64,000 nucleotides of DNA from Streptomyces sp. CB01373 (GTDB lineage Bacteria; Actinomycetota; Actinomycetes; Streptomycetales; Streptomycetaceae), in contig NZ_NNBK01000003.1 of NCBI RefSeq assembly GCF_002803075.1, positions 62,001 to 126,000 of the forward strand, written 5' to 3'. Below, piece after piece: positions 7,395-15,668 of this stretch. Under the pieces are notes generated by a model, which was given only the letters and a program-made list of their open reading frames with translations, ran no database searches and was not told the origin of the DNA. Every line of letters begins with the position of its first letter. Position 1 is the stretch's first letter. Made by a program: the position numbers and the translations under genes.

Positions 7395-10384
7395 GGCTGC
7401 ACCGGCTCGACATCACCGCGTTCGGCCCCTTCGGCGGCTCGCAGACGGTCGACTTCGACGCGCTGTCGGCCGCCGGGCTGTTCCTGCTGCACGGCCCCAC
7501 CGGCGCGGGCAAGACCTCCGTCCTGGACGCCGTGTGCTACGCGCTGTACGGCGCGGTCCCCGGCGCCCGGCAGAGCGGACAGGGCACGGCCCTGCGCAGC
7601 GACCACGCCGCCGCGGGCACCCGCACCCAGGTCACCCTCGACCTCACCGTCGCCGGACGCCGCCTGGAGGTCACCCGCCTGCCGCCCTGGGAGCGCCCCA
7701 AGAAGCGCGGCACGGGCACCACGCTCGACAAGGCCCAGAGCCTGCTGCGCGAGTACGACGCGAGCGCCGGTGCCTGGAAGGACCTCAGCCGCTCCCACCA
7801 GGAGACAGGTGAGGAGATCACCCAGCTGCTCGGGATGAGCCGCGAGCAGTTCTGCCAGGTCGTCCTGCTGCCCCAGGGCGACTTCGCACGGTTCCTGCGC
7901 GCCGACGCCGAGGCCCGCGGCAAGCTGCTCGGAAGACTGTTCGACACGCACCGTTTCGCCGCGGTGGAGAAGCGTCTCGCCGAGCGCCGGCGCGCCACCG
8001 AGGCCCGGGTGCGCGAGGGCGACGCGGCGCTGCTGGCCGACGCGCACCGCATGCAGCAGGCGGCGGGCGACGCCATGGAGCTGCCCGAACTCGCGCCGGG
8101 CGAGCCCGGCCTGGCACAGGCCGTCCTCACCGCGGCCGCCGTCGCCCGCGCCACCGCGCGCGAGCAACTGACCGTCGCCCGGTGCCGGCTCACGGCCGCC
8201 GAGTCCGCCCACGCCGACGCCGAGGCGGCGCTGCACCGGGTACGCGAAACGGCCCGGCTGCAACAGCGGTACGCCGAGGCCCGGGAGCGCGCCGAGCGCC
8301 TCGCGGAGCGGGCCGGTGCCCACCGGGAGGCTCAGACCCGCATGGAACGGGGGCGCAAGGCCGAGACGGTGGCACCGGCGCTGGAGCTGCGCGAGGCCGC
8401 CGACGCCGGGCACCGCCGGGCGGCCGCCGCCGAGGCACGCGCGCGTGCGGCGCTCCCGGCGGAGTTCGCCGACTCCGGCGCCGCCGGACTGGCCGCCGCC
8501 GCCCGCCGGACCGCCGAGGAACTGGGCGGGCTGGAGCCGGCCCGCCGCGCCGAGCTGCGCCTGGCGGACGTCGTCGCCGAGCGCGCCGCGGCGGACCGGC
8601 AGGAGCGCGCCGACGACGACGTGCTCCAGGAGGCCGAGGCCTGGCTCGCGGGGTGGGAGACGGCCCGATCGGAGCTGCGGACGCGCATCGACACCGCCCA
8701 GGAGGCCGCCGCCCGGGCCGAGGGGCTTGCCCTGCGGCTCGAACCCGCGCGCCGGCGGCTCGCCGCCGCCCGGGTGCGCGACGCACTGGCCGTGGACACC
8801 GAGGAGGCGCGGCGGCGGGCGCTCGCCTCCGCCGGGGCCGCCGCAGACGCCAAGGACCACTGGCTGGACCTGAAGGAACAGCGCCTGAACGGCATCGCGG
8901 CCGAACTCGCCGCGAGCCTTGCCGACGGAGAGCCCTGCGCCGTCTGCGGCGCCACCGAACACCCCGCACCCGCGCGCAAGGTCGCCGGGCACGTCGACCG
9001 CGAGGCGGAGGAGCGCGCGCTCGGCGAGCACCAGGCCGCCGAGGAACAGCGTGCCCGGGACGAGCGCCGCCTCGGCGCGGTACGTGAGGAACTGGCCGCA
9101 GCCACCGCCGAGGCGGGCGACACCCCCACGGCGCGACTCGCCGAGGAAGCCGGGGAGCTGGAAGCCGAGCTGGCTCAAGCCCGCCGGGACGCCTCCGCCC
9201 TGCACGCGGCACAGCGGGAGCTGCTCAGCGCCGAGCAGGAGCGCGAGCGGCGGCTGACCGACCGCCGGGAGGCCGAACTCCGGGCGACCTCCCGGCTGGC
9301 CCTGCGGGAGAGCCTGGACCGGGAGAAGGCCGCCCTGGAGGCGGAGCTGACCCACGCCAGGGGAACCGCCGGGACCGTCGCCGCGCGGGCCGTCCAGCTG
9401 GAGCGGCGCGCGGCACTGCTCACCGGGGCCGCCGAGGCCGCACGCGCCGTCGAGGACAGCGCCGAGCGGCTCAAGGACGCCGACGGACGACTCGCCGAGG
9501 CCGCGTTCCGGGCCGGCTTCGACACCCCCGAGGCCGCGTCCGCCGCTCTCCTCGACGACGCCGCCCACCGCGAGCTGCAACGGCGCCTGGACGCCTGGCA
9601 CACGGAGGAGACCGCCGTGCGCGCGGTCCTCGCCGAGGCCGACACCGCGGACGCCGCACACCAGCCGCCCGCCGACCTCACCGCAGCCCGGGCCGCCGAG
9701 GCCGACGCGGACCGGCGGCTGCGCGAGGCCGTCTCCGCGCGGGACGCCGCCGACCGCCGTCGCGACGAACTCGACCGGCTCTCCGCACGCGCGGCGACCG
9801 GCGTACGCCGACTGGCCCCGCTGCGGGAGGAGTACGACCGTGTGGCCCGCCTCGCCGCCCTCACCGCGGGCACCTCGGCCGACAACGAGCGCAGGATGCG
9901 CCTGGAGTCCTACGTCCTCGCGGCCCGCCTGGAACAGGTGGCCGCCGCCGCGACCGTACGCCTGCGGCGCATGTCGTCCGGCCGCTACACCCTCGTCCAC
10001 TCCGACGACCGGGCCGGCCGCGGCCGCAGCGGTCTCGGACTGCACGTCGTCGACGCCTGGACGGGCCGCGAGCGGGACACGGCGACGCTGTCGGGTGGCG
10101 AGACGTTCTTCGCCTCGCTCGCCCTCGCTCTCGGCCTCGCGGACGTTGTCACGGACGAGGCAGGCGGGGTGCGCCTGGACACCCTCTTCATCGACGAGGG
10201 CTTCGGCAGCCTCGACGACCAGACCCTGGACGAGGTCCTCGACGTCCTCGACTCCCTGCGCGAACGCGACCGCAGCGTCGGGATCGTCAGCCACGTCGCC
10301 GACCTGCGGCGGCGCGTCCACGCCCAACTCGAGGTGGTGAAGGACAGGTCGGGGTCGGCCGTACGGCTGCGCGGGGCGGGCTGA
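7391..10384 (+). CDS. sbcC: Exonuclease ATPase subunit SbcC
   Basis: 997 residues from the GTG at 7391, coupled to sbcD. Walker A is GPTGAGKTS at residues 35-43. A long Ala/Arg/Glu-rich coiled coil is centred on the zinc hook CAVC (about residue 516, in GEPCAVCGATEHP). The signature LSGGETFFASLALALGLADV lies near residue 899, with Walker B LDTLFIDEGFGSLD near 935. Length and order match Rad50/SbcC ATPases, which tether DNA ends and gate the SbcD nuclease. The start was chosen because the Rossmann strand MRLHRLDITAFGPF directly precedes Walker A, as in the family. Confidence 0.96.
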   Translation: MRLHRLDITAFGPFGGSQTVDFDALSAAGLFLLHGPTGAGKTSVLDAVCYALYGAVPGARQSGQGTALRSDHAAAGTRTQVTLDLTVAGRRLEVTRLPPWERPKKRGTGTTLDKAQSLLREYDASAGAWKDLSRSHQETGEEITQLLGMSREQFCQVVLLPQGDFARFLRADAEARGKLLGRLFDTHRFAAVEKRLAERRRATEARVREGDAALLADAHRMQQAAGDAMELPELAPGEPGLAQAVLTAAAVARATAREQLTVARCRLTAAESAHADAEAALHRVRETARLQQRYAEARERAERLAERAGAHREAQTRMERGRKAETVAPALELREAADAGHRRAAAAEARARAALPAEFADSGAAGLAAAARRTAEELGGLEPARRAELRLADVVAERAAADRQERADDDVLQEAEAWLAGWETARSELRTRIDTAQEAAARAEGLALRLEPARRRLAAARVRDALAVDTEEARRRALASAGAAADAKDHWLDLKEQRLNGIAAELAASLADGEPCAVCGATEHPAPARKVAGHVDREAEERALGEHQAAEEQRARDERRLGAVREELAAATAEAGDTPTARLAEEAGELEAELAQARRDASALHAAQRELLSAEQERERRLTDRREAELRATSRLALRESLDREKAALEAELTHARGTAGTVAARAVQLERRAALLTGAAEAARAVEDSAERLKDADGRLAEAAFRAGFDTPEAASAALLDDAAHRELQRRLDAWHTEETAVRAVLAEADTADAAHQPPADLTAARAAEADADRRLREAVSARDAADRRRDELDRLSARAATGVRRLAPLREEYDRVARLAALTAGTSADNERRMRLESYVLAARLEQVAAAATVRLRRMSSGRYTLVHSDDRAGRGRSGLGLHVVDAWTGRERDTATLSGGETFFASLALALGLADVVTDEAGGVRLDTLFIDEGFGSLDDQTLDEVLDVLDSLRERDRSVGIVSHVADLRRRVHAQLEVVKDRSGSAVRLRGAG

Positions 10385-10405
10385 GCGGAGCGAGCGCGTG
10401 GGACC

Positions 10406-10436
10406 GTCGGGGCGGCCGGAGGACGGCCGCCCCGAC
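10406..10436. terminator. Bidirectional terminator between sbcC and the DUF885 gene
   Basis: A perfect 13-bp stem (GTCGGGGCGGCCG at 10406-10418 pairing with 10424-10436) has the 5-nt loop GAGGA. It sits between two convergent genes. There is no T-run, as is usual in Streptomyces. Confidence 0.85.
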
Positions 10437-10441
10437 CGGGC

Positions 10442-12133
10442 TCACAGCTGGGAGAGTTCGTCCACGAGGTCGTCCAGGCCCAGCGAGCCCTGGGACAGGG
10501 CCGCCATGTGCCAGGCCTTCGCGTCGAACGCGGCACCGTGGCGCTCCCTGGCCTTCTCCCGGCCCAGCAGCCAGGCCCGCTCGCCCAGCTTGTAGCCGAT
10601 CGCCTGGCCGGGCATCGACAGATAGCGGATCAGCTCGCTCGCCACGAAGTCCCTCGGGCGGCTGCTGTGCGCGCCGAAGAACTCCCGCGCCAGCTCCGGC
10701 GTCCAGCGCTCACCCGGGTGGAACGGCGAGTCCGCCGGAATCTCCAGCTCCAGGTGCATGCCGATGTCGATGATGACGCGGACCGCGCGCATCATCTGCG
10801 CGTCCAGATAGCCGAGCCGCCGCTCCGGGTCCGTCAGGAAGCCGAGTTCGTCCATCAGGCGCTCCGCGTACAGCGCCCAGCCCTCGGCGTTGGCGCTGAC
10901 CCCGCCGACGGTGGCCTGGTAGCGCGAGAGGTCGTCGGCGACGTGCGCCCACTGGGCGAGCTGGAGATGGTGGCCGGGGACGCCCTCGTGGTACCAGGTC
11001 GAGACCAGGTCGTAGACCGGGAAGCGGGTCTGCCCCATGGTCGGCAGCCAGGTACGGCCCGGCCGGGAGAAGTCGGCGGACGGCGCCGTGTAGTAGGGCG
11101 CCGCGGCACCACCGGGCGGGGCGATGCACGACTCCACCTTCCGCACCCGCTCGGCCAGTTCGAAGTGGGTGCCGTCGAGCGCCTCGATCGCCTCGTCCAT
11201 CAGGTCCTGCAACCACTGGCGGACCTCGTCGACGCCCTCGATGTGCGTGCCGTGCTCGTCGAGGTGGGCGAGGGCCACCCACGGGGTCTCGGCACCGGGC
11301 AGGACCTTCTCGGCCTCCTGCTTCATCTCGCCGAGCAGCCGGTGGAACTCCGACCAGCCGTACGCGTACGCCTCGTCGAGGTCCAGGTCCGTGCCGTTGA
11401 AGTAGCGCGAGAAGCGGGCGTAGCGCTCACGGCCGACCGTGTCCGGGGCGTCGCCGATCGTCGGCGCGTACACGTCGCGCATCCAGTCCCGCAGCTCCAC
11501 GAGGGCCGCGTTCGCCGTACGGGCGGCCTCGTCCAGTTCCGTGCGCAGGGACTCGGGGCCCTCGGCGGCGAAGTCCTCGAACCAGCCGCGGCCCTTGCCG
11601 TCGATGTCCGACCACTCGGTGAGCTGCTCGATGAAGATCGCCGTCGGCTGCGCGCCGCCGTGCAGCTTGCGGTCCAGGCCGAGGGCGAGGGACTCGCGGT
11701 AGCCGCGCAGTGCGGCCGGCACGGCCCGCAGGCGCTCGGCGATCGCGGCCCAGTCCTCGTCGGTGGCGCTCGGGGTGATCGTGAACACCTCGCGCACCGA
11801 GTGCACCGGGCTGTGGATGTTGCTCACCGTACGCAGGCCCTCGTCGGCGTCGTGCACCGCGAGTTCCGCGGTCAGGCGCTCGCGCAGCAGGCGGGCGCAC
11901 CGGCGCTCGATGTCACTGTCCGCGCCGGGCTGCCGCTCGGCCTCGTCCAGCCGGGCGAGGGTGGTGCGCGCGAGGTCGGCGAGCGCCTGCTGGCCGGCGG
12001 GCGAGGTGTCGGGCAGCCTGCTCGAGCTCTCCTTCACGCCGAGATAGGTGCCGGTGAGCGGGTCGAGGGAGATGAGTTCGTCGACGTAGGCGTCGGCGAC
12101 CTGACGGGGCAGCGGGTTCTTGGTCTGTGACAT
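10442..12133 (-). CDS. DUF885 family protein (putative zinc metallopeptidase)
   Basis: 563 residues from ATG 12133, chosen over ATG 12142 because GAGG lies 9-12 nt upstream of it. The C-terminal half contains STWYHEGVPGHHLQLAQW, the HExxPGHH-type motif that defines DUF885, followed by NAEGWALYAERLMDELGF, which carries the likely third metal ligand (Glu). There is no signal peptide, so it should be cytoplasmic. The family is distantly gluzincin-like, and its natural substrates are mostly unknown. Confidence 0.88.
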   Translation of the reverse strand: MSQTKNPLPRQVADAYVDELISLDPLTGTYLGVKESSSRLPDTSPAGQQALADLARTTLARLDEAERQPGADSDIERRCARLLRERLTAELAVHDADEGLRTVSNIHSPVHSVREVFTITPSATDEDWAAIAERLRAVPAALRGYRESLALGLDRKLHGGAQPTAIFIEQLTEWSDIDGKGRGWFEDFAAEGPESLRTELDEAARTANAALVELRDWMRDVYAPTIGDAPDTVGRERYARFSRYFNGTDLDLDEAYAYGWSEFHRLLGEMKQEAEKVLPGAETPWVALAHLDEHGTHIEGVDEVRQWLQDLMDEAIEALDGTHFELAERVRKVESCIAPPGGAAAPYYTAPSADFSRPGRTWLPTMGQTRFPVYDLVSTWYHEGVPGHHLQLAQWAHVADDLSRYQATVGGVSANAEGWALYAERLMDELGFLTDPERRLGYLDAQMMRAVRVIIDIGMHLELEIPADSPFHPGERWTPELAREFFGAHSSRPRDFVASELIRYLSMPGQAIGYKLGERAWLLGREKARERHGAAFDAKAWHMAALSQGSLGLDDLVDELSQL

Positions 12134-12176
12134 GCCGACCATCCTCGTACGGACGGGCGCCCCGCGTCAGCCCGGT

Positions 12177-12704
12177 TTACCCCGCTCCGGGCTCTGTTCG
12201 GTCCGATTTCGCCGAGAGCGTGCCCGGCTGCGCGCCGGGCGGCAGCAGGGGGCCGCAGTCCCACTGCTGGAAGATCAGCCGGGTCTCCACCCGGGCCACC
12301 TCGCGCCGGGCCGTGAACTCGTCCAGGACCAGGCGCTGGAGGTCGGCCATGTCCGCGACCGCGACATGGACCAGGTAGTCGTCAGGACCGGTCAGATGGA
12401 ACACGGTCAGCGACTCCGGCAGCGCCCGGATCCGTTCCACGAACGGTCCCACCAGCTCCCGCCGGTGCGGTCTGACCTGCACCGACAGCAGCGCCTGAAG
12501 GCCCCTGCCGAGCTTGGCGGGGTCGAGCCGCAGCCGGTGGCCGAGAATGAGCCCCGAGCGGCGCAGCCGGGCCACCCGGTCCAGGCAGGTCGACGGAGCG
12601 ACCCCGACCTGCGCGGCGAGGTCGCGATAGGTGGTCCGGGCGTCGTTCTGCAACAGCCGCAGCAGATGCAGATCCACCGGATCCAGTACGACGGATTCGG
12701 CCAT
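12177..12704 (-). CDS. Lrp/AsnC family transcriptional regulator
   Basis: 175 residues. The N-terminal winged helix (LDPVDLHLLRLLQNDARTTY, DLAAQVGVAPSTCLDRVARL) is followed by the RAM ligand-binding domain (residues about 75-150, with VFHLTGPDDYLVHVAVADMA). It is a typical single-domain-pair Lrp protein. The PLP-dependent lyase gene starts 60 bp away on the opposite strand, so the amino acid handled by that enzyme is the likely effector. This is inference from arrangement, as in the MdeR/mdeA pair of pseudomonads. Confidence 0.9.
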   Translation of the reverse strand: MAESVVLDPVDLHLLRLLQNDARTTYRDLAAQVGVAPSTCLDRVARLRRSGLILGHRLRLDPAKLGRGLQALLSVQVRPHRRELVGPFVERIRALPESLTVFHLTGPDDYLVHVAVADMADLQRLVLDEFTARREVARVETRLIFQQWDCGPLLPPGAQPGTLSAKSDRTEPGAG

Positions 12705-12763
12705 GGGGCGAACGTAGCACGGCCTTCGGCCCCGTGATCCCGGCCGCTGTTCACCCTTCGGTC

Positions 12764-13981
12764 ATGGACACGCCCTTGGACTCCGCGAGCACGCCCATGT
12801 ACGACGCCGTACGCCCCGCACCCAGAGCACTGGCCACCGAGGCGGTGCACGCCGGCCGTGACGACCTCGCCCGGCAGGGACTGCACGCCCCGCCGATCGA
12901 CCTGTCCACCACCTACCCCTCCTACGACAGCCGCGCCGAGGCCGCCCGCATCGACGCCTTCGCCACCGACGGCGCCGAACTCGACGGCACCCCGGTCTAC
13001 GGGAGGCTCGGCAACCCCACCGTCGCCCGTTTCGAGACCGCCCTGGCCCGGCTGGAGGGCACCGAGTCCGCGGTGGCGTTCGCCAGCGGCATGGCCGCGC
13101 TGAGCGCGGTCCTGCTCGTCCGCTCCGCCATGGGTCTGCGGCACGTCGTCGCCGTGCGCCCGCTGTACGGCTGCAGCGACCACCTGCTCACCGCCGGGCT
13201 GCTCGGCACCGAGGTGACCTGGACCGACCCGGCCGGGATCACCGACGCGCTGCGCCCGGACACCGGCCTGGTCATGGTCGAGACACCGGCGAACCCGACG
13301 CTGGCCGAGGTGGATCTGCGGGCCGTCGCCCACGCCTGCGGCTCCGTGCCGCTCCTCGCCGACAACACCTTCGCCACCCCTGTGCTGCAACGCCCCGCCG
13401 AGCAGGGCGCGCGCCTGGTGCTGCACAGCGCCACCAAGTACCTGGGCGGCCACGGCGACGTGATGGCCGGCGTGGTGGCCTGCGACGAGGAACTCGCCGG
13501 ACGGTTGCGGCAGGTGCGGTTCGCCACGGGCGGGGTGCTTCACCCGCTCGCCGGATACCTGCTGCTGCGCGGGCTGTCCACGCTTCCGGTCCGGGTGCGG
13601 GCCGCCTCCGCCACCGCCGCGGAACTGGCCGCCCGCCTGGCGGACGACCCGCGCGTCGCCCGGGTGCACTACCCGTCCATCGGCGGCGCGATGGTCGCCT
13701 TCGAGGTGCACGGCGACCCGCACGACGTCATCGGCGGCGTCGGCCTGATCACGCCGGCCGTGAGCCTCGGCAGCGTCGACACCCTGATCCAGCACCCGGC
13801 GTCCATCAGCCATCGCATCGTCGACGCGGACGACCGGCGCGGCGCCGGGGTCGGCGACCGGCTGCTGCGGATGTCGGTGGGCCTGGAGGACGTCGAGGAC
13901 CTGTGGGCCGACCTGGACCGGGCGCTGGGGGCGCGGCCGGGACAGCCGCAGGTGAGGGGGCTGCACCAGGCGATGAGCTGA
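12764..13981 (+). CDS. Cys/Met-metabolism PLP-dependent lyase (cystathionine gamma-lyase / methionine gamma-lyase type)
   Basis: About 405 residues from ATG 12764; an ATG at 12734 is also in frame. Family motifs are [20 protein letters not shown] near residue 75, [48 protein letters not shown] and [19 protein letters not shown]. The Lys of SATKYLGG is the PLP Schiff-base residue. The C-terminal [20 protein letters not shown] is typical. The protein acts on sulfur amino acids. Lyase versus transferase, and methionine versus cystathionine, cannot be decided. The divergent Lrp gene supports a catabolic, amino-acid-induced role. Confidence 0.88.
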   Translation: MDTPLDSASTPMYDAVRPAPRALATEAVHAGRDDLARQGLHAPPIDLSTTYPSYDSRAEAARIDAFATDGAELDGTPVYGRLGNPTVARFETALARLEGTESAVAFASGMAALSAVLLVRSAMGLRHVVAVRPLYGCSDHLLTAGLLGTEVTWTDPAGITDALRPDTGLVMVETPANPTLAEVDLRAVAHACGSVPLLADNTFATPVLQRPAEQGARLVLHSATKYLGGHGDVMAGVVACDEELAGRLRQVRFATGGVLHPLAGYLLLRGLSTLPVRVRAASATAAELAARLADDPRVARVHYPSIGGAMVAFEVHGDPHDVIGGVGLITPAVSLGSVDTLIQHPASISHRIVDADDRRGAGVGDRLLRMSVGLEDVEDLWADLDRALGARPGQPQVRGLHQAMS

Positions 13982-13993
13982 GCCGGACGGCCC

Positions 13994-14046
13994 GGAGGGC
14001 GCGCGGCCCGGCGGTCCTGGACCGGGCGCCGGGCCGCGCACCCTCC
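13994..14046. terminator. Bidirectional terminator between the PLP lyase and the ACT-GNAT gene
   Basis: A 13-bp perfect stem (14001-14013 with 14027-14039) is extended by an outer 6-bp stem GGAGGG/CCCTCC (13994-13999 with 14041-14046) across one mismatch. It separates two convergent genes. Confidence 0.88.
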
Positions 14047-14057
14047 GAGGCTGCTGC

Positions 14058-15500
14058 TCAGTCCCGCAGGCGAGAACCCTCGTACCGCGCCCGCTCGGCG
14101 TCGTACGGCAGGCGGGAGGCCACCGGGGTCGCGTCCAGCCGGGCCGTGACGACCAGGGTGCCCTCCTCGATCTGGAAGTCGAGCGGCAGGCCGAGACCCC
14201 GCATGGCGGCGACCATGCCGGTGTTCGCCGCCTGCGTCACGGCGTACACGCTCGCGCAGCCCGCCTCGACGGCCATCGCGACCAGCCGGCCCAGCAGCTC
14301 GCCGCCGACGCCGCGGCGCTGCCAGGCGTCCTCGACGAGCAGCGCGACCTCCGTCTCGTCGCCGTCCCACAGCAGATGGCCGAGGCCGACGATCCGCCCG
14401 GAGGCGGTCCGCGCGGCCAGGGTACGGCCGAACCGCGGGCTCAGCAGGTGGTCGAGATAGCGGTCGGCGTCGCCGACCGGCCCGTGGTAGCGCAGGCCGA
14501 GGGTGCGCGCCGAGCAGCGGCCGTGCATCTCCCGGGCCGCCGCGAGGTCGCCGGCGCCGGCCCTGCGCACGGTGATCGCGTCGCCCTCGGGCAGCGTCAG
14601 CACGTCCTGGCCGCGCGGAACGCGTGGTCCGAGCCGGGTGTCCAGCTCCACCAGGGCGCGCGCCCGCGCGAACTCGGTGGGCGTGAAGGGCAGGTACGGC
14701 CGCTCCACGGTGATCGTCCCGCCCTCCGGCGCCCGCAGCCGCATCACCGTGTCCTCCAGCGCCCCTTCGGCCGGCACCTCCTGCGAGCCCCCGGCCGGGA
14801 CCGGCCGGTCCGGCAGGGAACGGATGGTGCACCGTCCCAGCAACTGCCGTAGCGCCAGCGGGAGTTCCGCCGCGTCGAGTGCCGTGCGCGTGGCCAGGCC
14901 CAGGACCCGTGTGGGCGCGTCCACCAGATCGTGCGCGTCGGCCCGCTCGATCCACGTGTCGGCACCGCCGGCCAGCGCGACCGCCCGGGTGATGTCCGAC
15001 GCCTCGAGCCCGCCGGGAGCGCGCAGCAGGAACTCGTCCACCGTGCCCTCGGCCAGCGGATGCGTCTGCAGGCTGAGGATGTCCACGTGCCGGGCGGCCA
15101 GTGCCGCGCAGAGCGCGGCCAGGGAACCGGGCGCGTCCCGCACGGTCGTCCGCATCCGCCACAGCGCGCTGTCGCCCGGCGCCGCTTCGGCCGCCGCGGG
15201 GCCGGTGGCCGACGGCCCGGCCTGCTGGGCCGTGAGCGGCCGGGCGCCGGCATCGTCCGCGGGCGGTGCGTGACCGTGGCGGCGTGCCCACCATGTGTGG
15301 AAGGCCGCCGTGGCCACCAGGGCGAACGCCGAGATCATCAGCAGGGCCGGACCGCCGGGGCCGTGGCCGATCAGGTTCGCCACCGCGTCGGCCACGGCGA
15401 CGGCCGTGCAGAGCGCGGCCAGTTCGACCAGGCCCCGCCGCCGGTGATGCGCCCGGCGTCCGTGCTTCGACCACGTCGTGTTCGACACTTCTCCAGTCAT
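14058..15500 (-). CDS. Membrane-anchored ACT-like / GNAT acetyltransferase fusion
   Basis: 480 residues. One or two hydrophobic helices lie at about 28-68 (LVELAALCTAVAVADAVANL, then ALLMISAFALVATAAFHTWW). An ACT-like ligand-binding domain lies at about 112-185 (RMRTTVRDAPGSLAALCAAL, HVDILSLQTHPL). A C-terminal GNAT domain at about 315-450 has the acetyl-CoA loop VEDAWQRRGVGGELLGRLVA. GNAT-ACT combinations in actinomycetes are often amino-acid-controlled protein acetyltransferases; the membrane segment here is less usual. Substrate and effector are unknown. It is monocistronic between a terminator and a long spacer. Confidence 0.8.
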   Translation of the reverse strand: MTGEVSNTTWSKHGRRAHHRRRGLVELAALCTAVAVADAVANLIGHGPGGPALLMISAFALVATAAFHTWWARRHGHAPPADDAGARPLTAQQAGPSATGPAAAEAAPGDSALWRMRTTVRDAPGSLAALCAALAARHVDILSLQTHPLAEGTVDEFLLRAPGGLEASDITRAVALAGGADTWIERADAHDLVDAPTRVLGLATRTALDAAELPLALRQLLGRCTIRSLPDRPVPAGGSQEVPAEGALEDTVMRLRAPEGGTITVERPYLPFTPTEFARARALVELDTRLGPRVPRGQDVLTLPEGDAITVRRAGAGDLAAAREMHGRCSARTLGLRYHGPVGDADRYLDHLLSPRFGRTLAARTASGRIVGLGHLLWDGDETEVALLVEDAWQRRGVGGELLGRLVAMAVEAGCASVYAVTQAANTGMVAAMRGLGLPLDFQIEEGTLVVTARLDATPVASRLPYDAERARYEGSRLRD

Positions 15501-15668
15501 ACGACCACTGTGGCGGAGCGGTGTTGCGTGATCGCGAACGCGCTGTGACCGATGAGTAAAGCGATGTTCGCACCTTTCGTCGTCGTTTCGTGAGGTTGTT
15601 CCGTGTAGTCGTCGTAGTCGTCGAATTCGTTGTGATGGTTTCCAGAGGCCCGCCGGGCGGGCGGCGGG

